64,000 nt of DNA from Atrichornis clamosus (taxonomy: Eukaryota > Chordata > Aves > Passeriformes > Menuridae): assembly GCA_013400975.1 (NCBI GenBank), contig WBMZ01012071.1, positions 434,001-498,000 on the forward strand, written 5' to 3'. A program made the position numbers and the translations under genes. Below are positions 13,470-26,300 of this stretch, one piece after another (position 1 is the stretch's first letter; each line of letters starts with the position of its first letter). The notes under the pieces are model-generated. The model was not told the DNA's origin. It made no database searches and was given only the letters and a program-made list of their open reading frames with translations.

Positions 13470-13560
13470 AGGGCGGATTCTCAATTGGTGTAAACTAAGT
13501 ACTTCATTCACTAATCTTGCTGTGCTGGTTTTCACTGAGAACCATCTCCATGATTTTCAA
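13470..13560. repeat. Possible old symmetric interspersed repeat
   Basis: The segment begins GGATTCTCAATTGGTGTAAA and ends with GGTTTTCACTGAGAACC, two roughly inverted arms. From memory this resembles a widespread old repeat of turtles, crocodilians and birds whose copies begin and end with 'gattctca...ggtgtaaat' type arms. A second, weaker trace of the same style is at 12445-12515 (GATTCTGATT ... TTTTACAC). I could not check either against a repeat library. Confidence 0.35.
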
Positions 13561-16500
13561 ATTATCATCCTACATATTTCTTGCCCAGAGTGCCATCTCA
13601 CAGGAGGTCAGATATGATGACAATGGATATGGTATAAATAGGCAGAGACAGATCTCTGAAGGGTTCATTTTGAAAGAGCCAGATGGCAACAACCACATTT
13701 ATTTTTTTCCCAGTGTCACAAATATGTTTTGCAGGAGGGCTGTGCTTTTTCATTCCAAATGAATCCAAACAAAACCCCATGTATCTTTTCTATGTACATT
13801 TCAGTTCTTCTGGGAGACATCTGTAGGCACAATTATACAAAGTCCAAGCATCATTTTACTGATTTACCATCCAGGAAATGCAGTGACATAACCAGATTGC
13901 TTATAATTGTGGTTTTTTAATTGGCTTCCTGAAACATTAAAAAAGAAACAGTGAGAAGCAGAGTTGCTGATATGAGGTCCCTTGCATACTACTGCTTTGC
14001 ATGAATAAGCCTCGGATTAATTCTGAGATCCCTTAAAACGCATCTCAGTCACCCTAAAAATCTAAACATTTTTGTGTTTAAATTAACATCCACATCACTC
14101 ACTTAGTACTTTGCTCTTTATATTTCTTTCACTTCTCTGCCAATTTTTTCCTGTTCTACCTTGCTGGTAGAAGTTCATACCTTCTGCTTGATAATTCTTC
14201 TGCATAGGAGACAGTAGCTTCCAGACAAATAAGGTCAGTTTCTTTTCTCTTACTATGCCAATAGGCAGCTGAAAACGTTTCTGTCTGTAGTGGAGGTAAC
14301 ACTACAGTATCCAGAGCAGGTGTCCTTTTGGCACTAAGTAGCACACACACACCCACCAGTTGAGTCAAAATACTCATTAACTGAGATGTAAGCACTCTGT
14401 ATAAAATTCTGGATTCTGGACTTTTAAACTTCATACCAGACATGGGACCATACATGTGTCTTTTCTGCTTTTGCCAAGTTTTTACTAATTATCATTAGGA
14501 AGTACAGTTAGATACAGCATTTTTCAGTGTAAGTCTTTGCTGACTTGTTTACCATTTTTTACGTAACAAAAATTGCTATTTATAGCATTACAGTGCAGCA
14601 GGGGAGAACTTCCGGAGCGCAGATTCCCACTGAAGCACAGCTTCTGTTCAGTTCAGAGGATGGAGGAGGTAAAGCCAGATTCCTTTCACCTGCCCTGCGT
14701 TGGTGGTTATTTACATTGACCCTAAGGTGAGTCTAGCCAGCTACCATGCAGGATGGAATTTGCTTAAGGCTTGCTCTCACTCAGTCACTGCTGTGGGAGC
14801 TGCCTCTCCCTTATCTGTAAAGTATATTGGAGGTTGTCCCCCCATTTGGGATGTTTGTTTCTCCCTCCTCCTCGCTGTGAGTTCACTTTCTCCTTTCCTG
14901 GGGAGCTGTGCGGGCAGGTGGAGAGATGTTAAATGCAGCAAGATGGGAGAGAAATCTCCATTTGCAGGAAGGCTCAAGGCTGGCAGGTGCAGTCTCAGAC
15001 CATCCCATTCTCAGACTCAGACTGAACAGTGCTAAAGGCAGACGACCTGAGCTGGGTAGAAAATCCAGGCTTTAGAGCTGTCTTTGTGCCAGCTCTGTCA
15101 GGTGATCACATAACAGCTACCTGATCTTTCAATATGTGATACTGGCATGAATGTGGTAGGCAGTACACTGGGAAAACACAGGAAAATACATTTCTTTTTA
15201 TTTTCAAACTGTTGTCTGAATGGGGAGGCAAGTGATTTGGGGACTTTTTGTGTATTTTTATTTCTGCCCTGGGGAAGAAAGTTAGGGCTATGTTTGATCC
15301 AAGTCTGTCTTATGTTTGGGGACAGTAAAATAAAGGAAGCAATAAGCTTCTGTAAACACAATTTTCTGGAGTACAGTGGCAATGATACTGATTAGTGATA
15401 AGTACACTATTGTTCCTTGATATCTCCATAAAGTGGAGGCACAAGTATTTTGCTCCCTGGTGATCACTCATTTGAGGATAGCTTTTAATAGGAATTTATG
15501 CTCAGCTGTATTCTGCCCTATTTCCTGGTATTTTTGGTAAATCAAACTGGCACCTTCAGCACGTTTGCCTTTGTAGTTTGAATGGATTGTCATTTCAGAG
15601 ATGACAAATCCTTTATACAAATTTGAAGGATAAAAACTCTGTGTGGCTTTTATATTCAAATTTGTTTACAGAATGATATTTGCAGATAACTCTTTAAGTC
15701 ACCCTCTTTTTCCTTTTTATTTTCTTTTAAGTGATGGTGTAGTCAGTAGCTTGTTCTGTGCTTGGAGGTGTATTTCTTTTATTATGTTCATTATTCATGA
15801 TGGTTCTGTAGTTATGCTATGGGAATCTGCTGCATTCATTAAATACCATTTCATAAAATTGATAGACTGTGGCTGGCACAAGTTTATCTATAATATTCTC
15901 AAAGAGAGTATCTCATGTAACCAGCTTGTAAGATAAGGTTAAAAGTTTTAAAACATACACAGATTTATTATGCATTTTCTGTTTGCATTGCTCTGTCACC
16001 TCCATGACTGGAGGGAGCACATGCCCCCAGACCAAGTCTAGATGTCTAAGGACTCTTGGAGTCAGTACTTGAATCTATTTCACTACTGACATGCAGCAAG
16101 CCCTCTTTAGGATTCCCTCTCCTGTGTGACCTTATACATACTTCTGGAAAAATATGAAGCTTTCAATTCTTGTAATCATTGCATTCTAATGCCGCCTTCT
16201 AGTTCTAACAAGGGAATCTTCTTCATTTTGTGTATCAAGTACTTGTGATGCAATTTCAGTGCCGCAAACCCACATCTCTATGCAGGAATTGTTTATGGTT
16301 TAAAGGTGCATAAACACTACAACATAGAGAAAAAATTACAAATAATTTTGAGATCCCTAGGGTTTCAGTTTTGTGTAAATATATAGGGAAAAATTATTGT
16401 TGTTTTTATGATGGTCTAAAAATACAGATAAGTCAAAGTCTTCAAGAAAAAGTCATATATGTTATTATAACAGCTATATTACAATTTTAGAGGGAATAAA

Positions 16501-19500
16501 TCCCCCTCACTCGAGTGAGCATCCAAAGCTGATCTATTTCTCCTTACTGTATTTACTTGTATAATAATAGACATCACCTCTCCCTAATATGTCAAATTTA
16601 CATTTTTCATAAAAGCTGACCTTGCTTTTGTACTCAGTGAGTTAAATTTTCTCATAGCCACCAGCTTTTCTTGTGGAAAGTGTGACTGCATTAAAGTAAT
16701 GAATTAAAAGTTACATAGCAAGGAGATTGTTATTATAGTGGACAACACAAACATGATGGCTTCTGCACTGATCACTGTAAAAGTAGGTTGCAGATGGTGG
16801 GAAGTGCTGTGATCATCTGACTACTTTAATGTGGTGATACATAAACTTAATGTATTAAAGGTCAGGAAGTTTACATCTCAGTGGCACTAAACTGGAAATA
16901 TGCAAAATGTAGTAGAAACCAGCAACAAGTATAATAATTGATTGTCATTAAGAAATTAATTTAGCCAAAAAGAACTATTTCTAAGTAGTAGTGAAGAGCA
17001 GGGGGGTATAGACCTATATGCAATCTTACAACCATCTTGTCTCGAGGAATGTTTTATTTGCCAAGTGCCACTCTTCCTGCAGACACAATTACAATATCTT
17101 CTCCTTATGCACCTTGGTCACAGAGTCTATCCACTAAGAATCAGAAATACAGGATCAAAGAAGAATATTGATGGTTAGTAATTTGATGGTTTGTTTGAAT
17201 TCTCATTTCATACAGATTATTTTGCAGGTCAGACTTGTAGGTCTACAAATATGCTCTGGATTCTCTAAGCACACAAATTTACTTGACCTTTCACAAATGC
17301 TAGAATTTGTTAGGCTGTTTTTTGTTGGCTATGAATTGATTTTGTTAAGCTGTTCATTAAGAGACGTAAGAACATATGAAGCAAAGTACAAAACTTAATT
17401 AATTTGCTTTGCACTGATCTGCTGAAGCACTGGAAGACAAGACAGCCAGAGAGTCTGGCAACTTCAGTATGTTCATGGGTTGCTACTGAGGTAATAATGA
17501 CAAAACATGGTTGGCAAAGCATTTCTTAATCCTAGGGGCATTTTTGCTCAAAGACTTTAGAGCACTGAAAGTCTGAAAACAAAAAAATTCCTTTTGATCG
17601 ATCTTGCTTCAACTTCAATTCTCATTCTGCTTAGCAACCTTGGTCCAAATAGACACCTCCTGCCTTTTCTTCTTCCAGCTAGTTCTGCTTCCTAGTTGCA
17701 ATGTAATGGATTTCACTTTTCAGACAGCTCCTCAAACTCTGTGTTCAGATAGACAAACTGCAGCTTTCAGAGGAAACCACTGAAGAATTTCACTTCTTTC
17801 CTATGCAGATTTCTTTCCAAAGTCCATTCAAAGACTTTATTGCCTGAAAACTCTCTTTCATTGAGGATGAGGCATGCACAGTTGAGGTCCCCCAATGACT
17901 CTCAAGTTTGTAGTGGTTTACATGGTTTCTCTCTCCTGTCAATGTATGGATGGTTTAGTCCTAAATGGAGCTTGTAATGCAACAAGCCAATGACAAAACA
18001 TTTGCCTTTAGCTTTCAGTACAGAGCTATCATCTTTCAAAGTGGACAAGTCAGAAGAACTGCTCTCAATGGCAGAGCACTTCTGAATGCTTTCTACAATT
18101 AGCAGTGCTTCTACCGAATTTCATTATTCTACTTTAGTGACCCAGCAATAAAGAGAACTGTAATTATTTCCATTGTAATCTGAAATGTGGTGTGGCTGTC
18201 AACCAAGGATTGCTTGGTTTATGACAGGTGAAGAATTTTACACTGTAAATCCTGTGCAGTGCTTTCCCAGGATTTACAGCTACATCATGTGTGCATCCAT
18301 GTCTATTTCTCATGGCACTGTTAATTTCTGAACTGATCCTGAGCTGAACTGGAGAAGCTGAACTTCAATCTCATTAGTCTCAGCTTTTTTTTTTTTTTCT
18401 TTTAGCAGCCAAAATAGCAGCATGTACAAATCACTGGTTAGAAACATTCCAGAAATACAACGTAGTTATATAGTCAGTTTCCAAAACAATATTTTTGAAG
18501 AATATACATCTGTTTTTCTTTCATTTTCTTGTCTTTAGTCAAAAGGATGGAATATAACTGGAAATTTAGTGCATTACTTTTTGTGATATAATGCTGCTTA
18601 GAAAGATGTGCAGGCAGCCTAAATTTGATGGGAATATGCAAATGTCATGCAATATGACAGCTTGTGCTAGAGTGGAAGAACACAGACAGTGGATCTCAGT
18701 TTTGTAACAAGGTAGTTTGTTGGTCTTTTTAATGAGGCCATTGGACAGAATAAAAAGGGTGTGACTTTGTTTGTCACTGCAAACATATCTAACTGATCTT
18801 CCTTATTCTCTTGTCTTTTGATGAGCTGGGTTATAATAGGAGCTCTCAGAATGCTTTGTATTTTTTGAGCCTTTCACATCTCTTATCTGAGAAATCATCT
18901 TGCTTCTTTTATAACAGACTTTCTAACATAGCCAAAGCATTTATCTTCCTGGCCTGTTAAACTGATTTTCAGATCTGTTCTTTTTGTCCAGTAACTAAAA
19001 GTACTTGGTCTGTCACATTTCCCAGTAACTCTCCTACAGACTGAAAAACATCCTGCCTCAGAACACTCCACTCCTAACCCAGTGTGCAGACGTTACCACC
19101 TGCTTCCCTATTTCGTCACTCATTGGCAATTACGTGACTCATGCATGCAAATTAGGGCTAAACAATTCTCATGAAATTTTAGTTTACTCAAACTTTCTAA
19201 ACATTTTCTGATGTTTGCAGATGTACTTTAAGTTTGTGAAACTTTGGGAGGCATGATTTGTTTTTTCTTCTAAACAACAACATCTTGGGTATAACTATGA
19301 AGATGCCAGTCCAGTTCTAAAGCATAGAAGATTTCAAAAATCTAAGCAAATAATGTCCTTGTCTTATAAATAATACAGCCTAGCTGCACTATCAAGAAAT
19401 GTAACCGTGCATAGAGTTATATTTTCCTCTCTGAAAAGTAATCCAGACAATCATTAAAAATATGTGAGCTAATTATTCAGATTTATTTCCCCCGAGTAGT

Positions 19501-20277
19501 CAGAATTCAGAGGTTCATAAGTTATTTCAGTTAGGAATTTGATGCTGTAGCCTGGTGACAGAAAATGTTTAACTTCTTATGGACCAGACCTGAGAGAGTC
19601 TGTCACAGAGTCAGTGCCATTTGAGCTTATGTTTCCCACTCAACTTACTGAGTAGCTAATGCAGGAATTTTGTGGATATTCTGCTCAGCCAATTTAAAGC
19701 CTTTCTTCACTACCCACTGTGCTCTTCACAGACACACCTTTGGACGTGTTTTTAGCCATGTTGACAGATGTATCTTACATTGTGGAGTTTCTGTCTTCCA
19801 ACTGAGAAACACCTATATAGGTGTGCACAAAGCAGCTCGGATCCAAAACATCCCACCCCGTTAGTGCCACAGCAGGGATTCTTGGCTTGGTCACAGGGAC
19901 ATTTGATCAACACTGTCCTGCTTCCAGATCCGAGCTACGATGTCTGTATAGTGCTGTACCAGCCTTGGATTGCACTAATACACAGAACTGTCCTGTATTT
20001 CACTGCACAGAGTTGCCCCAGTACAGTAAGCAGAATTCCTTCCATTTTTTTGTGAAAAGAGAATGTGTCTCTGAGAGGAGCCACTTGGGAAAACAGGGCA
20101 ATTCCTTGGTTAGCAGGCTCTCATACTCTGGTAACATTTAATTTAAAAGTTTTCTTTAGAAAGAAGACTTGTAGACAGTCTACCACGTAATAAGACCATA
20201 TTTGAAGCAGACAGATGGAGCTAAATGAACCAGGAAAACCTACAGCTCATTTAAAAAGTCTGGTGTAGCATGAGAAT
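13561..20277. other. Intergenic A+T-rich DNA
   Basis: No gene is recognisable. Small items are a CA-rich run at 14342-14352, a T run at 18385-18398, a 14-base perfect palindrome at 16506-16519, and a motif-rich patch near 19070-19180. Open frames up to 111 codons (14700-15035, 15643-15936, 19821-20141) show no domain, no repeat similarity and no consistent splice context. Confidence 0.5.
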
Positions 20278-20317
20278 AAAACAAAAAAAAAAAAAAAAGA
20301 AAGAAAAAAAGAAAAGG
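20278..20317 (+). repeat. A-rich low-complexity tract
   Basis: About 40 bases almost wholly of A with scattered G and one C. No retroposon body was recognised on its 5' side, so this is called simple low-complexity DNA. Confidence 0.85.
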
Positions 20318-23300
20318 GAAGCTTTATAGGATAATCCTGAGTGTCTGTCCCTAGTGTATTGACTATCTGAAAGACAATTTTTAGAATTCAGGAATCAATT
20401 ATAACAGCACATTCAAGAAGATTAAAAATTAACCAGTCTTGCTTTATCCTTCAGTATAGTACTTATATTTTTAACAGTGACTTTCTGTATTATTTGAAAG
20501 ATAATCGTGCTACAGAAAGCATACATATTGTAAGAGTTTTCAGAAGGTATAAGAGCAAGGGCTTTCTCTCTGAAGGATAATGAGCAGAGAGGCACCCAGA
20601 TGAATATGTACAGCTTGTAGAGAAAAAAGCACAAACTCCTCTCAGCAATTTCTGAGGAAAAAGGAAGTTAGCAAGAAAAAGAAATTTGATATAAACATAC
20701 TGTCTGACTCATACAATTGCTGAATACCAGCAATTAAAACATTTAAAAGATGGCACTGCATGTTAATGCTTCTTCAAAGACAGTGTCTATTCTTCTCTAG
20801 GCTTGTGTAATATGCATCATCTCTGGGAAGCTGAAAAGTTTGAAGGGAGGTCTTCAAACAACTGTTCCTCCTTCTGAATGAATAATTCCTCCAAGAGAGT
20901 TAACTGTTACCATCTCTTTGCCATAAACCAAATGATAGCCTAAACTCGATTGTAATAGCAATGTGGTTTTCTGTAGCATCATTTCAAAGCAGAGAACCTG
21001 AGGTTATGTTTATTTATTACTTGGTGAAAAAATATATTCTTGGCAGATGACAACTGAAGATAACATCCTGCTTTAATGGCAGTTTTTCATGGTATGTTTT
21101 TTTCCACTTTCCTTCCTACTCACCTTCTTGTATTTTCTATTTAGTAGTTTCTGATGTGCACATCAACACTAATCAAACAGGCTATGCTTTTAAAGCTTCA
21201 TTCTTAGTCATGCTTGGGTTGAATGTGTGAAAACACTACCTTTCCAGCCAGAGACACCACTGATACATTGCAGTCTAAAGAGAAGTCCAATAATTTGGGC
21301 ACTGATAAAGCAGCCACTTGCACACTGAAAGATGTAAGTTGAATTTGCATGCTGATGTAACACGCTGCTAGTGTAAGTATGGTCTAAAACCTCTACAGCA
21401 GTGTCTTAGGGAAGATGAAGGAAACAAAGAGGGAGTATATGTGGGGAAAGAGACATCATTTATAGTATCATGACATTTTGTCTGGCAGGCGTGCTTAAGA
21501 ACTGATGGTGTAAGTGTCACTAACTTCAGGGTATACTTTAAGGTAAGTAGAGTTTATCTTTCAGGGGAATTAATATACTATATTTTCCCACTTTATCACT
21601 CACAAGTCATCTGTAAATATATATACTTATATATTTTAAGAATAAATAAACTGCCTGCATTTCAGAAGTAATTGAGTTCTGACTCTGGACAAGTAATACA
21701 GGGTTATGTTTACCTCAGAACTCCTTAGTGTTTTTCTCTGCTGTCTATAACATGTTTCTGCATAGCCTATATGGTCCCCACCCCTAAGCTTGAAAAACCT
21801 TCTGCTCTCAGTGATCTCGGGATTCATTTTCAGCAGCTGACACTTTTTGAGAGAAGTATGCACAGAATATGTGTTCTGGTGAACTAGTTCCATAAATGTT
21901 TCATAGAGTAACCAAAGCATATAACAAAAGTACCACAGTGCAAGGGGGACATTTGATACACATTGAGAATAGCTTGTTTTTCATTTCTTGTTGCTCTTAA
22001 ACAGACACCTTTTAAAGTCAGTAGATCAAGCTTTACCCTTTCATTCTCAAAATTAATTCCCATCCTAGGAAACTGATTGCCAAAGCTCAAAGCCACTTTT
22101 CCATACCCATGTTCACAGACTGACCTTGCGCCTAAACAACCTATGGAATAATTTAGAGCAAAGTGGAACATTTTTATGGTCCCTCATAGCAGTTTTTCAA
22201 CTGCTTTGAGCAGTCATAGCTACAAAAAGCAGGCAAAGTTAGTTCCAAAACCTGAACCAAATACATACAGATTGCTAGTTGTGCTAAAAAAAGCCAAGAT
22301 TAAACCTATTTTTGTACGTATTCATTTCTGTGATGTTAGCAAGTTTAGGGCAAAGACCTTGGTAAGAATTTTGCTGATGCAGAAGTTTTTGATTACTTTG
22401 GTTCCTAGGCTTACAAAGGCATTCATAAGGCACTATGTTTTGTGTCTTTTAAGACTCTATTCCTCAATTAGTTGATCCTATTTTCTTTGCCTTTTAAGGG
22501 CAAGTCTTCCTTTCTTTCTAATCATCTTCACCAAATGATAAAAGATGGGCCCTGAGGCCCTTTCTTTGGTTATACTCACTGCCATTCCAATTTAAATCCA
22601 TATTTAAGTTTTGAGCTCTTTTGTAGGAATGGCTGAGAGCTGAAGTGTACTTAATAAATCCGTTATCATACACTGAATGAAGTAGAAAGCTGATTAACAC
22701 AGACTGATTATTAGTTGGGCTTGAGATGTATATTTTAAGAACACTTCCATGACCTGGCGTGGAATGTTCTACTTCCACAATGCTTGACAGGGTCACCAGT
22801 TAAATCATTGGCCTGGGCAAGTTTGGCATGGGTGTTCTCTGAATTTCTGTCAGATCGCTGAATATGTGGACAAACAACACATCCTGTATCTTTTACCAAA
22901 ACTTTCCTGGACTTTCCACCCTTAATTGTTGACTCTGGCTAGCTAAAGGAAACTAGTTTTGAAATTATATACTGCTTTATTCAAATATTACACTTCCATA
23001 CAAGACAATTGTGGCTTTCATCTACAGTCTTTCTTGTTTCATCTGTACCACACTTCTTTCCATTCATTTATACCCTCACTGGGATGTATACAGCTGAAAA
23101 TTAAGCAAGCCAAATAAATTATATCTGAATTCCAGTGTGGGAATTTTATAAGCTGCCTAATGGGTCTGGCACCTAATCTGTCTTGATAAGATGCAAATAA
23201 TATTTAATATTTCCATTAATGAAGAGCTACTTAGACTGCTTAGAGGGTACCTTAAATTTTAGCATGCTATTTATTTTTCATTTCTGGATGTTCTTAAACA

Positions 23301-26300
23301 TCTACCTCTGTCTGTTTGCTGGCTGATAAATCTAGCTGTTATAGTCTTGCTGTAGACATCATTTATACCTAGAAAAGCATATCTGAAAATACATTACCTT
23401 TAAATAGCGGGATCCATCACATCTGAGCTCCCATGTCTGATAGCCAAAAAGCTCCATTTCATTTCAGAAGAAAAATTGCTTCTGTCAAGGTAAACAGAAT
23501 GCATTATCCCCCTTTAATAACCATTTTTAAGCATGCTTCTGTATTACTTTTTTCACAGCTGTATTGCAATAAGCCTTAGAGTAATTGCCAGTTCTTCTGT
23601 CTAATAGGTTCATTATTCTTTTGCCATAATTGCAGCCATTAAACGTCCAATTGTTAAATTTCCACTCCTACATTTACTTAGTGTTACTTTTTATAATGGG
23701 CTATGTCATTACAGCACCCCAGTGGCTACAGCTGTTGTTCAAAGTGTTTCTAAAAGTCAATGAGACCTATTTGAGATATGTCTGTATTCTTGATTTTTTC
23801 ACAGATTCTCTCCACTGCACTCTGTCATCTTTTTTTAGCTTTCATAAAGATAGCTGCATTTAGATACCCTTTACTGAACGTTTAAGAACCTGACCTATTC
23901 AAGAAGACATAAAACTATGACTTTAATATTTCTAAAGCACCATTTTTTCACTTTTATGAAATGATTCATATATAACAAGGTGATGGAGCAAAGATTTAAC
24001 TAAGGGAAATTAACACTTATGGCTTAATAGCTTTCTGAGAGCACTGATTTATCTTTTGTCACATTAAATTTGTTGGGCTTTTTCTTTGTTGTAAAAGAAG
24101 CCTAGCTCCTAGTGTTGGATACAGTTGTGGTAATAAAACAACCTCTTTTAATGCCCCTTGCTTCATTTCTCAGCATTTCTAAATATGTTAATAAATATGC
24201 TAGGGTTTACTTTTTATTTGTGTGAGAGGGACTTCTTGATGTGAAATGTTACATTTAGACCTGATAATTTAGACCTGAATTAAAAAAATAAGTAAAAATC
24301 ATTAGGAATCCTCTTTTTTCATAAGACACCATCATCTATATGTTTTTTATGTGATATCTGGTCTCAATTTGGTTTTTTTATACTAACAATGAAAAATGGC
24401 TTTGAGACACCTATACCAACACTTGCATTAGTTTTTGTTGCTGACAAGAATGCAGAAGCTGTCCTGGAAATTGCTGGTAACAACAATTGTCAGCCCAAAT
24501 CAGTTTCCTGGGAAAGATGACACACCATAAGTATTTGTGAGGTTATCCAGCCTCTTTTTTAGGATATAACTTCATGTCACTTTAAAACTTTCATAGGTGG
24601 TATGTCATTTTTATTACTTAGATTTCACCCTCCTCCATAAGGGGTTGATTAAAACTGCATTTGAAATGTATATCACATAAAGTTTTTTTATAGACCACAT
24701 TTTCATTCTTAACCTCGTTACCAAGCTATAATTTTTTTCAGTGATTAACCTAAAATTGCAGCATTTCCTACAGTATATACAGTATCTCCTATCTTCTCCC
24801 TCATACATTATAAAAAATAATACGATATGGCATATAATTGATTTACAGAAAAAATAATTTTTATTTAAATACTTTTCAATAAAAACATTTTTACTATCCA
24901 AATTCCTTCCTATATTGTAGAACATATACTGAAGACAAAAACAGGAAGAAAAGAGGTCACCAAAAAAATCAGCTTGTTTTTCTCAGTATGGAGGTAGACT
25001 TTCCACAGAGAAAGGCAAAGAAAAACCCTCCTGATCCCTACTTTAAATTGCAGTGCAAATCTACATCATTATCAAAGTAGAAAGTTGTTACCACACCATG
25101 TCTGTGTACATGACATTTATCTGCTTGTTATAATCATGTTTCCAGTGCTGAGGTACTGGGTAATTAATTCTTTCAGAGTCTGGCACAAGATTACAGTTAT
25201 ACTAGATATGCCAAGGTGTTGAAGATGCCATTCAGATGTTCTGTTCTCCTGTGGAGGAGCTCTCTTTGAGCAAAGTAGATGTCGCAAATTTCTGCTGTAA
25301 TTGTCAGCTTTACAGCTACACAACAGGCTTCGATTTCCAGGACCCCTGGATTATAAAACTCAAGGAGATACAAAGGCTGAGAGAAAAAATCCACCAGCTA
25401 GTAATCTGAAAAAAAAATTACAATGGGATTAGTGTTAATATAAGCAAATAGATAGTAGAAAATACTTATTTAATTAATTTTACCATTTTCAGCTCTTTGA
25501 GGCACTGGGTAGAAGAAAAACATATTCTTTATTTACAATCCAAGATTATTGCAGTCAGCAGATTATCAGATTGTGAATTTCAGATGTTTCAACCAGATGT
25601 ACAATTCACAAGCAAACTATAAGTCATTCTGCAAGCCACAGCACTTAGATAATAAATACAGCTTGTAATTCACAGAGGCTAGAAATGATTCCCATTTATA
25701 TTTTTCATTAGAGTTGTTGCAAGCAACACCATCTTCTCTCTTTCACCCACCAACTGTCATGGCTACAACAGCACTGTCATGCAGAAATCATCAATTCAAC
25801 TCAGCAGTGCTATTGAGAGGAGGCTGCACATGCTGAAACTCCTCCTGGCTGGCTGTGCAGCCCACAAATCTGCCCATGCTCCTTAGGTGATTCCTAACAC
25901 CTACAGGAAGTGGTGAGTAGGCCTATGAGTTTGTAGCGTAATCTGAAAAGTATCGCAAGGCTTTTGCACTGTTTTTTCATACATCAGTTAAAAAGTTCCA
26001 GTTGTTTAAGGCTCAAGTATACAGCCAAATTTCACTGAAAGACTGGGACCATCCATAAGCTAAATGTGAAGGCGAAGTGCTACCTAAGGTGAGGACCAGA
26101 GTGCTGTGCCACTGAGGTTTGGGTGCTGGATGGGGATTTGGAATATATTGTGATAGGTAAAACACACTAGAAGTAATATTGGGGTAGGCTCTATTCTGGC
26201 CAAACTCTATAAAAGTATGAAGGCTTCTGTCTGTGGAAAAGGCTGCTCCTCAACTTGTGTAAGAGGTAAATGATGCATTTTTTACCTACCAGACATTGTT

